The notes: a model not told the origin generated them from the sequence alone. Numbered from the stretch's first letter, positions 7,043 through 16,483 are shown. The stretch is 50,229 nt of DNA from an uncultured Eubacterium sp. (GCA_910589045.1 CAJUSH010000024.1:1-50229), one strand, 5' to 3'. Translations and numbers: made by a program.

Positions 7043-10000
7043 TCAAATCCCTTTCATCTCAAAGCTGAATTCCATACGGCCCTTCGCCTCAAGCAGATAC
7101 TCCGGATGCGTCTTTGCGCCCCAGCTGTCGTCCCCGGAGACACCCATCTGCCCCGCTGACGCGCGGATGACCGTGTAGTGCACCGGCGGAAGCTCGTAGG
7201 GATGCGCCGCGTTTTCCAGCTCGTGGGGCGTGTAGGGAAGCGCGGAGAAATTCATGCTTTCGCCGCAGAAGAGCATTCCCCTGCCCCGGCCATCCGTCAC
7301 CTTCGCCCAGCGCACGTCCGTCTTGTTTCCGCACTCCTGGGGGACAAGGTAAGCTGCCATGTTATCGGCAACCTTATTTTTGTAAATACCAAGCTTCGCG
7401 CCCTTTTTGCGGTCCGCGTACGTCTCTGCCGGGCCGTTGCCGTACCACTCCAGATTCTCATAATCCGCATCGAGCTTTAGCATAACACCGAACTCCGGCA
7501 GATCGCCAAGCGCTTCCACTGCGTCGTAGCTCAGAGTCGTTTTCACCGTTCCGTCCCCGAATACGGTATGCTTCAGATCGCATTTTGCCGGGGGAACAGT
7601 AGGCAGGTCATAGTGGAACGTGAGGCTTACGCTTCCCTGCGTCTCCTCCATATCAAAGCCGCTGCTGCCCGTGGCATCCATATGCCGGTGGGTCAGGTAC
7701 ATGCTCGCCGCCTTCCACTGCGCATAGCGGTAAGGCATCAGATTTCCCTTGTCATTGTCGGTAGGTGCACGCCAGAAATTCGGTCTGGGGATCCCCTCGA
7801 TCAGCTCCTTTCCGCCATACTGGTAGGACACCAGTCCCCCCTCCAGCCGTGAAAAGAGCACCCTGAAATCATCTCCCGCAACGCCGATATCAAAATTGCC
7901 GTGGATCACGCGCAGCTTTCCGGTGCGGCACTCCTCCCGGCCGTCCACCCAGTAAACGGACTGGCCGAATGCCACCTCATGGCCCTTCTTTCCCCAGGCG
8001 GTATCCTCCCGCAGCACGAAGGAAACTGTGACGGTATACTCTCCCGGCTCGCTGGGAAGCCGTTCGGGAAGCTCAAATATGCCCTCGCCCAGAGGCTCTA
8101 CCCCGTAGCATTCGCGGCATTCACTGACAAAATGCCCCTCCTTTTCCACACGGATCACGCAGTCAAACGCGTCGGTATTCAAAAACAGATGCTTGTTTTT
8201 CACGATCATCGTGCCGGGCTTAATATCGATGCTGATATTCTGGTAATTAAATTTGACCTCCTGCATTTTCGGCGAGGGCTTTCGGTCGCCGCCGTAGACG
8301 ATACCATTGCCGCTGAAATTATAATCCGCCGGACGGTCGCCAAAGTCGCCGCCGTATGCCTGGAACGTCTCCCCATAGCGGTTCTTTTTGTCAATGGACT
8401 GATCGATGTAATCCCAGATAAATCCACCCTGATACAGGGGCTCCGTGTCGGTCAGATCCGTGTACTTGTGCATCGCGCCGCAGGAATTTCCCATAGCATG
8501 GGTGTACTCACAGCACACAAAGGGCTTGTCACGGTGCTCCTTCAGAAAATCCGAAATCTGCTCCACACTCGTGTACATCTGCGATTCCATATCACTCGTA
8601 TCATTGTAGCGGCGGTCCTGGCTGATTCCCTCATAGTGAACCAGCCTGCCCGGGTCGAGCCTGCGGAACTGCTCCGACATATGGAAAATCACGCTGCCGC
8701 CGTAGGACTCATTTCCGCAGGACCAGATGAGCACGGACGGATGGTTTTTGTTGCGCTCATAGTTTGCCAGCGCGCGGTCAAGCATCGCCGGCTCCCACTC
8801 CTCCTTATCCCCCGGCAGCGCCCCGGATTCGGGCTTGACGCCCCGGAAGATCTCATCCCAGGTACCGTGGGACTCCAGATTCGTCTCCGCCATCAGATAA
8901 ATCCCGTATTCATCGCACAGCCCGTAGAGCGGAGCGCCGTCCGGATAATGGCAGGTACGGATGGCATTGATGTTGTTCTGCTTCATCGTGACAACATCGG
9001 TCAGCGCCTCCTCATAGCCGATGGCACGCCCGCGGCTGCTTGAAAACTCATGGCGGTTCACACCCTTAAACACGATGCGCTTTCCGTTTAAGCACATAAT
9101 ATGGTCGATCATCTCAAAGCGCCGAAAGCCGATTTTCTGACAGATCACCTCCGTCACCGTCCCGTTTTCATCCTTTACGGTCAGCATCAGGTCGTACAGG
9201 TTCGGCTCCTCCGCGCTCCAAAGCCGCACATCCTGCTGCGGAAATGAAACCTCCGACTGTTTTGCGAGTGCCGCCTGCGCCTCGAGCTTCAGGCCAAAGC
9301 CAACAAGCTCAGCCTCCACGCTTCCCTCACCGATACCGGAAAGCTCCACCCGCAGCGTCCCCTTCGTGTAGCTTTCATCCACCGCGGCATCCACCCTGTA
9401 GTCAAACAGTCCCGCACGGGGCACACGGTAGAGATACACATCCCGGTAAATACCGGAGAACCGGAAAAAGTCCTGATCCTCACACCAGCTTCCCGAGCAC
9501 CATTTGAACACCTGCACCGCCAGCTTGTTTTCCCCCTCCACGAGGTAGGGTGTCAGATCAAACTCGGACGGGTCAAAGCTGTCCTCCGCATAGCCCACGT
9601 AGCTGCCGTTGAGCCAGAGGCCGAAGGCACTCTCCACACCCTCGAACGAAATGTGAACCCTGCTGCCCCTCCAGCCTGCGGGCAGCTCAAAATACTTGAC
9701 ATAGCTTGCCACCGGATTAAATTCCCAGGGCACCTCGCCGTCCTTTAATTCCTCCCGCCCCTCCCAGGGAAACTGCACATTCGCATACTGTGGGATATCG
9801 TAGCCCTCCATCTGAATGTGTGCCGGAACACGTATCTGTGCCCAGGAGCGGCAGTCGAAATCCGGCTGCTCAAAGCCTGCTGCGGCACTGTCCGGATTGA
9901 CGGCATACGCAAATTTCCAGATGCCGTTTAACGACATGCGCAGGGAGCTTTCCGCCCCCTTCACTGCCTCGGCACGGGACGCATACGCCACAAAATCGGC

Positions 10001-10069
10001 GTGGTGAGGCAGACGGTTCTGCTGGAAAATCCTCGGATCCTTCAATAAATTCTGGTCTAATGTGATCAT
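7043..10069 (-). CDS. lacZ: Beta-galactosidase, glycoside hydrolase family 2 (LacZ type)
   Basis: The 1,008-residue enzyme hydrolyses beta-galactosides such as lactose in the cytoplasm; it has no signal peptide. Domain order is the normal GH2 one: sugar-binding jelly roll (about 40-215), immunoglobulin-like domain (about 220-320), TIM barrel (about 320-620), then the Bgal small-chain domain to the C terminus. The acid/base glutamate is in IWSCGNESYGG (about residue 454) and the nucleophile in FVCCEYTHAMGN (about 521). The ATG at 10069 is preferred over a TTG three codons earlier because AGGAG is ten bases from it and only one base from the TTG. It ends the binding protein-permease-permease operon, which supplies its substrate, and is followed by a strong terminator. 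Confidence 0.95.
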   Translation of the reverse strand: MITLDQNLLKDPRIFQQNRLPHHADFVAYASRAEAVKGAESSLRMSLNGIWKFAYAVNPDSAAAGFEQPDFDCRSWAQIRVPAHIQMEGYDIPQYANVQFPWEGREELKDGEVPWEFNPVASYVKYFELPAGWRGSRVHISFEGVESAFGLWLNGSYVGYAEDSFDPSEFDLTPYLVEGENKLAVQVFKWCSGSWCEDQDFFRFSGIYRDVYLYRVPRAGLFDYRVDAAVDESYTKGTLRVELSGIGEGSVEAELVGFGLKLEAQAALAKQSEVSFPQQDVRLWSAEEPNLYDLMLTVKDENGTVTEVICQKIGFRRFEMIDHIMCLNGKRIVFKGVNRHEFSSSRGRAIGYEEALTDVVTMKQNNINAIRTCHYPDGAPLYGLCDEYGIYLMAETNLESHGTWDEIFRGVKPESGALPGDKEEWEPAMLDRALANYERNKNHPSVLIWSCGNESYGGSVIFHMSEQFRRLDPGRLVHYEGISQDRRYNDTSDMESQMYTSVEQISDFLKEHRDKPFVCCEYTHAMGNSCGAMHKYTDLTDTEPLYQGGFIWDYIDQSIDKKNRYGETFQAYGGDFGDRPADYNFSGNGIVYGGDRKPSPKMQEVKFNYQNISIDIKPGTMIVKNKHLFLNTDAFDCVIRVEKEGHFVSECRECYGVEPLGEGIFELPERLPSEPGEYTVTVSFVLREDTAWGKKGHEVAFGQSVYWVDGREECRTGKLRVIHGNFDIGVAGDDFRVLFSRLEGGLVSYQYGGKELIEGIPRPNFWRAPTDNDKGNLMPYRYAQWKAASMYLTHRHMDATGSSGFDMEETQGSVSLTFHYDLPTVPPAKCDLKHTVFGDGTVKTTLSYDAVEALGDLPEFGVMLKLDADYENLEWYGNGPAETYADRKKGAKLGIYKNKVADNMAAYLVPQECGNKTDVRWAKVTDGRGRGMLFCGESMNFSALPYTPHELENAAHPYELPPVHYTVIRASAGQMGVSGDDSWGAKTHPEYLLEAKGRMEFSFEMKGI

Positions 10070-10138
10070 ATCTGTCAATCTCCTATGATAAAAAACAAGC
10101 GGGAAAGGGAACTCCTCTCCCGCCCAGAAAACATAACT

Positions 10139-10948
10139 TTACTTCACTGCACCGGTAATACCCTCTGCAAAGCTCTTCTGTAAGCAGAAGAAAATAACAA
10201 CAGTTGGCAAGGTACAGAACAGTACGGCAAGCATCAGCATACCGTAATCGGTGACATAGCCGGCGGTCAGGTTCGCAACCAGCATCGGCATCGTCTGTGC
10301 ATCCGGGTCATTCATTATAACCTTCGGCCACAGATAGTTGTTCCATGCATTCATAAACGTGATGGTCATCGCCGCCGCATAGGTAGAGCGCATCGTCGGG
10401 AAAAACATCCGGAAGAAAATCTGGAACTCGCCCAGTCCGTCGATGCGGGCCGCCTCAATGATATCGTGCGGGAACGACCGTGCACTTTGTCGAAACAGCA
10501 TGATCAAAAACGGCGTCGAAATCGTGGGAAGCATGAAGCCTGCCACGGAGTTGAGCAGCCCGAACTTTGCCATCATTCCAAACAGGGGAATCATCGTCGC
10601 CACAAAGGGCACCATCATCGCAAGCAGGATCACACTCATCAGCGCATCCTTGCCTCTGTCATGGTAAATCTCAAAGCCGTAGCCCGCCAGGGAGCAGATG
10701 ACCAGGCTAAGGAGCGTTAGAAGGATCGCATATTTAAAGGAATTTACCATGGACGACCACAGCTTTGTCTGCCCCACCAGCGCCTTATAGTTTTCGATCA
10801 GATAGGTGCCCGGCAGCATCTTTCCGCGGATGACATCGATACTCTTATTCGTCGCCGCAACTACCATGTAGAGCAGCGGAAAGATAGAAAAGAAAGCAAA
10901 AATAATTAAAAACGCATACTGTGCAATTTTTTTCGGTAAACTAATCAC
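10139..10948 (-). CDS. Carbohydrate ABC transporter permease (MalG/AraQ type)
   Basis: This 269-residue inner-membrane protein has six predicted membrane helices and the MalG-type EAA loop, EAARIDGLGEFQIFFRMFFP, which docks to the ATPase. The start is taken as GTG at 10948, which overlaps the end of the upstream permease by eight bases and has AGGTG about six bases ahead; an in-frame GTG at 10957 is an alternative. It pairs with the permease at 10941-11840 and the lipoprotein at 11951-13348. No ATPase gene is present here, so a shared MsmK/UgpC-type ATPase from elsewhere must power it, which is common for sugar importers in Firmicutes. Confidence 0.92.
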   Translation of the reverse strand: MISLPKKIAQYAFLIIFAFFSIFPLLYMVVAATNKSIDVIRGKMLPGTYLIENYKALVGQTKLWSSMVNSFKYAILLTLLSLVICSLAGYGFEIYHDRGKDALMSVILLAMMVPFVATMIPLFGMMAKFGLLNSVAGFMLPTISTPFLIMLFRQSARSFPHDIIEAARIDGLGEFQIFFRMFFPTMRSTYAAAMTITFMNAWNNYLWPKVIMNDPDAQTMPMLVANLTAGYVTDYGMLMLAVLFCTLPTVVIFFCLQKSFAEGITGAVK

Positions 10949-11840
10949 GCTTATCACCTACTTTCATCTGAATAAATGCCAGTGTTCCGACCAATATGAG
11001 GATCAGCATGGACATCGCACACGAATATCCGAAGTTCGGCATATATTTGAACGTCGCATCATATATGTAGTGGGACATCGTGATGGATGTATTTGCGGGT
11101 CCGCCGTGTGTCAGGTTCACGGACTCGTCGAAGAGCTGCAGTGTTCCGTTGGTTGACATGATGGCTGTCAGCAAAATCGTAGGCTTTAAGAGCGGAACCG
11201 TGATGTGGAAGAAGGACTGCATCGGGGAGGCTCCGTCAATCTTTGCCGCCTCGTAGACCGAGTACTCGATATTCTGCAGGCCGGACAGATAGAATACCAT
11301 GTTGTATCCCGTCCATCTCCAGACTAACGCCAGAATGATGATCGCCCGGGCACTCGTTGTGTTAGTGAGAAAAGCGTAGGGCGTATCAAGAATGCCAAGG
11401 TTAAGGAGTATCGTATTCACAAATCCGTCCGTGGAAAAGAGGGAACGGAAAATGATCGCGTAGGATACGAGGGTCGTCGCGCAGGGTAGGAAAATCGCCG
11501 TACGGAAAAATCCTTTGAACCTCAGATCCTTGTTGTTGAGCAGGCTTGCCAGAATCAGTGCCAGAATCAGCATGATGGGTACCTGAATCAGAAAATACAC
11601 AAATGTATTTCTGAGCGCCTGCATAAATACGGTATCACCAAACATCCGCTTGTAGTTTTCCAGCCCCGCCCATGTCATATTCGCAAAGGTCGCGCCCTTC
11701 TGGAATGAATAGATCAGACAGCGGATCATCGGATAAAAGCTCATGACTGCGATCAAAAGTGCCGCAGGAGCTAAAAATACCCAGCCGGTTAAGTTATATC
11801 GGGTGCTCTGGGAGAGCTTTCGCGCTTTTGCTTTCTCCAT
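10941..11840 (-). CDS. Carbohydrate ABC transporter permease (MalF/UgpA type)
   Basis: The 299-residue protein has six predicted membrane segments and a C-terminal EAA motif, EAAKIDGASPMQSFFHITVP, typical of the first permease of CUT1 sugar importers. The start at 11840 (MEKAKARKLSQ) has AAGGAG eight bases upstream; nine upstream codons are open but have no ribosome site. It lies between the binding protein and the second permease, overlapping the latter by eight bases. Substrate is inferred from the neighbouring beta-galactosidase to be lactose or another beta-galactoside. Confidence 0.92.
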   Translation of the reverse strand: MEKAKARKLSQSTRYNLTGWVFLAPAALLIAVMSFYPMIRCLIYSFQKGATFANMTWAGLENYKRMFGDTVFMQALRNTFVYFLIQVPIMLILALILASLLNNKDLRFKGFFRTAIFLPCATTLVSYAIIFRSLFSTDGFVNTILLNLGILDTPYAFLTNTTSARAIIILALVWRWTGYNMVFYLSGLQNIEYSVYEAAKIDGASPMQSFFHITVPLLKPTILLTAIMSTNGTLQLFDESVNLTHGGPANTSITMSHYIYDATFKYMPNFGYSCAMSMLILILVGTLAFIQMKVGDKRD

Positions 11841-11881
11841 TTCCACAACTCCTTCCTGTATATTCACGTATTTTTTGAGTC

Positions 11882-11914
11882 AAAAAGGGGAACGACAACG
11901 ACATTGCCGTCCCC
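11882..11914 (-). terminator. Hairpin between binding protein and permease genes (partial terminator)
   Basis: On the minus strand GGGGACGGCAA (11914 downwards) pairs with TTGTCGTTCCCC, with one bulged T and one G-T pair, followed by TTTTTG (11886-11881). It sits in the gap between the binding protein stop and the permease start. Such hairpins usually let only part of the transcripts through and protect the upstream message, giving excess binding protein over permease. Confidence 0.75.
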
Positions 11915-11950
11915 TCTTATCACGCACCTGTTTATTCTGCTAATCTGTGC

Positions 11951-13348
11951 TTACTGCTGTAACTGCGCCTCAACCGTTGCCTGTGCGTTTGCAAGCTCCG
12001 TGTCGATGTCGCCGCCGTTTGCAATGTTGGTAAATGCAGTTGCTACGGCATCACGCGCCTCGTAATAGTAAACACCGGTGTTGTTGGAAGGTGCCTTGGT
12101 TGCAAAATCAACAATCTTGCTGAATACGGCATCGCCGCCGAAATACTCGGAGGGCTCACCGTACACATCTGCATCTGCCGCAGGTGCCCATGTAGCGATC
12201 GCACCTGAGGAAGAAAGAATCTCACCGTAAAAATCTACGCTTCCGCAGAAGGTGCTGTTTAAGAAGTCAATCGCCAGCTCCTGATTCTTGCAGTTTGTCG
12301 TAACAGCCCATGAGGAGCCGCCGTTGTTGGAGTAGTTGGTCGCACCGTCTATGCCGTCAAGAGAGGGCATATTTGTGAGCGCCCACTTGCCGGACTGATC
12401 CTCTGCGGTCTGGATGGAGCCCATGATCCAGCATCCGTCGATAACGCCTGCAGCGGAACCGGAGTTGAAGGACTTCACATACTCATCCCAGTTATCCTGT
12501 GTCAGTACCATTGCGTTGTTCTTAACAAGGCTTACAAATACCTCAGCGATCTTCTTTAACGCCTCGTTGCCTGCGATGCTTGCCTTGCCCTCGTCGTCAA
12601 ACAGGGAAGCACCTGCGGACTGCAGCATCATCATGATCAGGTCGGTCTGACCGGAACGGGTAGATAACAGATAGTAGCCGGTCTTGGACTGTACGTCCGC
12701 GGAAATCTCCTCAAAGCGTGACCAGGTGATATCGGTCAGATCGTCGATGGAGTAGCCTGCCTCCTCTAAGATATCGGTACGATAGCATGCAACAACGGCA
12801 CCGTTGTCAAAGGGAACGCCCATGTTCTTGCCGCCTACCACGGAGTAGCCAAGCTTACCGCCTGCAAACTGTGTAAAATCAATGCCGGAGTCGGTCAGGT
12901 CTACGAATAACTCGGGGTAGCTGATGGCATTTTTCTGGAACGCGTTATCCTGCATCAGAAGGATGTCGGGAAGCTGGCTAAGCTCACCGGTAGCCGCCGC
13001 GTTTGTGATCATCGGCTGTAAATCATCCCAGGGAGTCTCAACAACCTCCAGCTCAAAATCGGGGTGGTCCTTCTTGTAATACTCTGCTGCCGTGTTCATC
13101 GCATAAATATTGAAGGTAGGGTCCCAGCACCATACGGTCAGCTTGTTGCTGGCTGACTCCGAACCGCCGTCTCCCTCCGGTGCGTCCGCGTCCGCGTCCG
13201 TATCCGCATCCGCTCCATCATCACCTGCATCATCTGCCGGAGCGTCCGTATTGCTGTCATCCGGCGTATCACTGCCGCTGCCGCATCCTGCCAATAAGGA
13301 AGCGCTCATAGCCGCAACCATCAAAGTTGCCAAAAGTTTCTTCTTCAT
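11951..13348 (-). CDS. Sugar ABC transporter substrate-binding lipoprotein
   Basis: This 465-residue family 1 extracellular solute-binding protein starts with a lipoprotein signal (MKKKLLATLMVAAMSASLLA, then Cys 22 in LLAGCGSG), so the mature protein should be anchored on the outer face of the membrane. A linker of about 35 residues, extremely rich in Asp, Ala and Gly, follows the lipid anchor. The remainder has the usual CUT1 pattern beginning LTVWCWDPTFN. The start at 13348 has GGAGG nine bases upstream. It heads the transporter operon behind a promoter without a good -35 box, and the AraC-type regulator gene is immediately upstream. Substrate is inferred to be a beta-galactoside. Confidence 0.93.
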   Translation of the reverse strand: MKKKLLATLMVAAMSASLLAGCGSGSDTPDDSNTDAPADDAGDDGADADTDADADAPEGDGGSESASNKLTVWCWDPTFNIYAMNTAAEYYKKDHPDFELEVVETPWDDLQPMITNAAATGELSQLPDILLMQDNAFQKNAISYPELFVDLTDSGIDFTQFAGGKLGYSVVGGKNMGVPFDNGAVVACYRTDILEEAGYSIDDLTDITWSRFEEISADVQSKTGYYLLSTRSGQTDLIMMMLQSAGASLFDDEGKASIAGNEALKKIAEVFVSLVKNNAMVLTQDNWDEYVKSFNSGSAAGVIDGCWIMGSIQTAEDQSGKWALTNMPSLDGIDGATNYSNNGGSSWAVTTNCKNQELAIDFLNSTFCGSVDFYGEILSSSGAIATWAPAADADVYGEPSEYFGGDAVFSKIVDFATKAPSNNTGVYYYEARDAVATAFTNIANGGDIDTELANAQATVEAQLQQ

Positions 13349-13378
13349 TTTAGATATCCTCCCTAAATTGTTGACGTT

Positions 13379-13410
13379 TTTGTACGTCTTTTTTGTACAA
13401 ATTTATTGTA
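13379..13410 (-). promoter_or_regulatory. -10 region and palindrome before the sugar-transport operon
   Basis: A -10 box TACAAT (13410-13405, minus strand) has no recognisable -35 box 17 bases upstream, which fits an activator-dependent promoter. Just downstream is a perfect 7-base inverted repeat, TTTGTAC (13379-13385) and GTACAAA (13395-13401), which may be a second operator in the leader. Confidence 0.5.
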
Positions 13411-13460
13411 ACAAAAAAGGTGCTTCCTGTGCTTTTGATTTCTTTCAAAAAACAGGCAAA

Positions 13461-13482
13461 TTCGACCATCTAACATGTTCGA
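13461..13482 (-). promoter_or_regulatory. Candidate AraC-family binding repeats
   Basis: The direct repeat TTCGA occurs at 13461-13465 and 13478-13482 (17-base period), with an AACATGTT palindrome between (13472-13479). It lies about 50-70 bases upstream of the -10 box of the transporter operon and downstream of the AraC gene, a usual place for activator sites. Binding is inferred. Confidence 0.4.
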
Positions 13483-13555
13483 TTTAGCACCTTGCACAAA
13501 AATGATCACTCTGTTTTGTATAGATTACTGATTGACACACCGACGGGCTCATGGT

Positions 13556-14500
13556 TTACCATCCCTTTAAGACGGAGACATTGTACTCCAAAATTTTGCT
13601 CTGGTAGTTCTCCGGATGCTTTTTCCACTGGTAGGGCGTAATATTCAAAAGCTTTTTGAAATTGCGGGTGAAGGAGCTGGTGGACTCAAAGCCCACGCTG
13701 CCGCTCACCTCGTCCATGGCCATACTGCTCTTGCGCATCAGCTCGCAGGCATGCTGAATGCGCACCAGATTCACATACTCGCTGGGCGTCATATGAGTCT
13801 GCTCCTTGAACACCCGCCGAAAATGCGTCTCCGAAAGGCCGCAAAGCCCTGCCAGGGTTTCGATGCGCAGCGCCGCGTCCATATAGTTTTTGCCCACATA
13901 CTCTAAGGCTTCCCTGATTTGAACCCCCCCATTTTTGAAAATTTCGATATTCCACCGCTCGTTTTTTTCCTGCACGCACAGGCGGTAGAGCTCCATCAGA
14001 AACGCCTCCGCAAGCCCCTTCGTCACCCGCTTGTAATGCTTTTGCTTGTGGGCCATCTCATAGATCAGAAGGCTCATCATCTGAAACAGCTGGGGACAGC
14101 GCTCCTTTGAAAGCGTCAGGTGCTTTTTTTCCAGCCTGGACACAAGCTGCCGCCGAAAAACCTTATCATCGGGATATATGCTCTGCGCCACCATCGCCGG
14201 ATCAAAAAAGATGTATTCCCAAAAGCTCTTTTTTCCCGCCTCGCTGATGGTGACATGGGGAAGGTTGCGCGGGATCACCGTGATCGTCCCCGGCGCATAG
14301 GGCACGTTTCCCTCCTCGTAGCTCATATCCCCCCGCCCCTCATGGCAGACTCCAACCTCCATGAGATTATGAAAATGAAAGCCGTCCACGTCATGCCCGT
14401 AATCCCGGATCCAGCTCTCACCAAATAAGGCCAGGACGCACTCGTCCTGACCTATCTCGTAATAGCGGTATTCAATGGAATCCTTTTTCTTTTTCGCCAT
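13556..14500 (-). CDS. AraC family transcriptional regulator
   Basis: The 314-residue protein has an N-terminal cupin-like sensing domain (HFHNLMEVGVCHEGRGDMSYE, GTITVIPRNLPHVTI) and a C-terminal pair of helix-turn-helix motifs (about residues 215-310; IETLAGLCGLSETHFRRVFK and MDEVSGSVGFESTSSFTRNF, then LNITPYQWKKHP). This is the standard layout of sugar-sensing AraC activators. The start at 14500 follows GGGAGGATAT. It lies directly upstream of and in line with the binding protein-permease-lacZ operon, so it probably activates it in response to a galactoside. It may be read partly from the ilvE transcript 68 bases upstream, as I see no clear promoter of its own. Confidence 0.92.
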   Translation of the reverse strand: MAKKKKDSIEYRYYEIGQDECVLALFGESWIRDYGHDVDGFHFHNLMEVGVCHEGRGDMSYEEGNVPYAPGTITVIPRNLPHVTISEAGKKSFWEYIFFDPAMVAQSIYPDDKVFRRQLVSRLEKKHLTLSKERCPQLFQMMSLLIYEMAHKQKHYKRVTKGLAEAFLMELYRLCVQEKNERWNIEIFKNGGVQIREALEYVGKNYMDAALRIETLAGLCGLSETHFRRVFKEQTHMTPSEYVNLVRIQHACELMRKSSMAMDEVSGSVGFESTSSFTRNFKKLLNITPYQWKKHPENYQSKILEYNVSVLKGW

Positions 14501-14568
14501 ATATCCTCCCTCGTTCAGCCGTCACAGACAAGATGCCTCTGCAAATGGCGCGGGTCAAGCGAAACCGC

Positions 14569-15591
14569 TTAAATCTCCACAATCCAGCCCTCCGGCGCAT
14601 CGATGCGTCCCACCTGGATACCGGTCAGTGTATCATACAGCTTCTTTGTCACAGGACCCATCTCGTCTGTGCCGCTGGGGAAGCAGATTTTTTTGCCGTG
14701 GTCATCGATCGCGCCGACCGGCGAGATGACTGCCGCCGTGCCGCACAGGCCGCACTCCGCAAAATCCGAAAGCTCCTCAAAGCGAACCGGACGGTGCTCC
14801 ACCGTCATGCCCAGATACTGCTTTGCCACCGTCATGAGGGAGCGGCGGGTGATGGAAGGTAAAATGCTATCGGACTTGGGTGTCACGAACCTGCCGTCCT
14901 TTGTGATAAAGATAAAGTTCGCGCCTCCGGTTTCCTCCACATAGGTTCTGGTGGCCGCGTCAAGATACATATTCTCGTCAAAGCCCTTCTCGTGGGCATC
15001 CACGATCTGGTAAAGGCTCATGGCGTAATTGAGTCCCGCCTTGATGTGTCCGGTTCCGTGGGGCGCCGCCCGGTCGTAATCGCAGACGCGGATCGTGATC
15101 GGCTTTGCGCCGCCCTTGAAATAAGGGCCTACCGGCGTACAGAACACACGGAACTGGTACTCGTCCGCAGGCTTCACGCCGATCACGGCAGAGCTTCCGA
15201 ACATGTAGGGACGGATGTAGAGCGTTGCACCGGAGCCGTAGGGCGGCACGTAAGCCTCATTTGCGCGGACCACCTCTTTTACTGCCTCCACAAAGCGATC
15301 CTCGGGGAAAATCGGCATTTTCAGGCGCTCACACGTATCCCTCATGCGCGCCGCGTTTAAATCGGGGCGGAAGCACACAATCCTGCCGTCCTCGGTAGTA
15401 TATGCCTTAAGTCCCTCGAAGCAGGTCTGTGCATACTGCAGCACCCCCGCACACTCGGTAATCGTAACAGTGGCGTCCTCCGTGAGCACACCCTCATCCC
15501 AGGCTCCGTTCTTAAAGTTGGCGACATAGCGCTTATCCGTTACCTCATACGCGAATCCCAGGTTTGACCAGTCAATGTTTTTCTTGTCCAT
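14569..15591 (-). CDS. ilvE: Branched-chain amino acid aminotransferase
   Basis: This 340-residue fold type IV PLP enzyme transfers the amino group between glutamate and leucine, isoleucine or valine. Visible motifs are LQYAQTCFEGLKAY, the arginine-rich FRPDLNAARM, the PLP lysine in GHIKAGLNYAMSLY, and YVEETGGANFIFI with LPSITRRSLM. The start at 15591 (MDKKNIDWSNLGFAYE) has a GAGG about ten bases upstream, and the family alignment begins there; an earlier in-frame start at 15663 overlaps the promoter and is unlikely. It has its own promoter (15635-15663) and a leader too short for a T-box. No other ilv or leu genes are near. Confidence 0.93.
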   Translation of the reverse strand: MDKKNIDWSNLGFAYEVTDKRYVANFKNGAWDEGVLTEDATVTITECAGVLQYAQTCFEGLKAYTTEDGRIVCFRPDLNAARMRDTCERLKMPIFPEDRFVEAVKEVVRANEAYVPPYGSGATLYIRPYMFGSSAVIGVKPADEYQFRVFCTPVGPYFKGGAKPITIRVCDYDRAAPHGTGHIKAGLNYAMSLYQIVDAHEKGFDENMYLDAATRTYVEETGGANFIFITKDGRFVTPKSDSILPSITRRSLMTVAKQYLGMTVEHRPVRFEELSDFAECGLCGTAAVISPVGAIDDHGKKICFPSGTDEMGPVTKKLYDTLTGIQVGRIDAPEGWIVEI

Positions 15592-15634
15592 AGTCCGATT
15601 CCTCTTTTCTTTATCATATCGTTGTCTAAAACAC

Positions 15635-15663
15635 AGTTTAGCCCCATATTTCTTTTGTGTCAA
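15635..15663 (-). promoter_or_regulatory. Promoter of ilvE
   Basis: On the minus strand a consensus -35 box TTGACA (15663-15658) and a -10 box TAAACT (15640-15635) are 17 bases apart. The predicted leader is about 35 bases, leaving no room for a T-box or long attenuator. Confidence 0.75.
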
Positions 15664-15695
15664 GCGCTAAGAAAGAGAAACATAGATACGAAATA

Positions 15696-16406
15696 TCAGT
15701 CAAGCGGCCGGTAATCGCTGTCCATGTAGTTCTTTTTCCCGAAGGGAACGTAATTCTCATCCAGCAAAACCATGTCGCCGTTTCCAAGCTCCGGGAACCT
15801 CTGTGCAATCTCCTTTAGCACTTCCCACTCGTCCCTGGAATTTTCCCGGTTGTCCTCCTCCACCTGCCTTAAGGCCGCGTCGATCTCCTGCCGGTTGGCA
15901 GTTCCCCAGAAGAGGGGATGGGGCTGGAAGGAGGAGTGGTACTCCCCGCCCTCATAGTTAAAAAAGCAGGAGCAGGGAATTTTTTCGTACAGCTCTTTTT
16001 TTGCCCCGTCAAGCTCCTTTACCTCCAGATGATAGCAGCCGCTTCTCATGGGGGCGCCGTCCTCAGCGGCCAGATTCGCGATCGCCAGAATCGTTAGGGG
16101 CTGTGTGTTTACGACCAGTCCCGGAACTAAAAGCCCCTCCTCATACATTTCCCTCAGATATTCATCCGAAAACTTCCCGCTGCCCCTCCACAGAAAGAAC
16201 AGCGCAAGAAGCCCGAAAACCACGGCAGGAATCTTGCTAAGCAGCAGCGAAGCCGCCGCCAGGCACACGCAGGCCGCACAGATCAAATGATCCTTTCTCC
16301 GCTTTTTTACCACGCCGTTTATGATTTCGTCCTTCTGTCGGATGCGGCCCACGTCCGCATGGATGCCCGACTTTGTACTTGCCTCAAACTGTGAATAATC
16401 TACCAT
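15696..16406 (-). CDS. Hypothetical membrane protein with two transmembrane segments
   Basis: I do not recognise this 236-residue protein with confidence. It has a basic N-terminal stretch (residues 15-36), then a hydrophobic hairpin (about residues 37-73, LICAACVCLAAASLLLSKIP then VVFGLLALFFLW), and a soluble C-terminal part of about 160 residues facing the cytoplasm if the positive-inside rule holds. That part contains VPGLVVNTQPLTILAIANLA and CSCFFNYEGGEYHSSFQPHP, resembling clostridial DUF3239-type proteins. The start at 16406 has GAGGAGG six bases upstream. It has its own promoter (16484-16512). It stands alone between ilvE and an ABC exporter operon. Confidence 0.7.
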   Translation of the reverse strand: MVDYSQFEASTKSGIHADVGRIRQKDEIINGVVKKRRKDHLICAACVCLAAASLLLSKIPAVVFGLLALFFLWRGSGKFSDEYLREMYEEGLLVPGLVVNTQPLTILAIANLAAEDGAPMRSGCYHLEVKELDGAKKELYEKIPCSCFFNYEGGEYHSSFQPHPLFWGTANRQEIDAALRQVEEDNRENSRDEWEVLKEIAQRFPELGNGDMVLLDENYVPFGKKNYMDSDYRPLD

Positions 16407-16483
16407 CTTCGTCCTCCTCTTCACTCAGCCGGCGCCCCCCGCCAGGCGAGACCGCACCTTCTGATTTTCTCTGTTTATGGACT

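Noticed and set aside
15592..15634. Possible T-box or attenuator before ilvE
   Set aside because: The distance from the promoter to the start codon is too short for a T-box, and no leader peptide or hairpin is visible.
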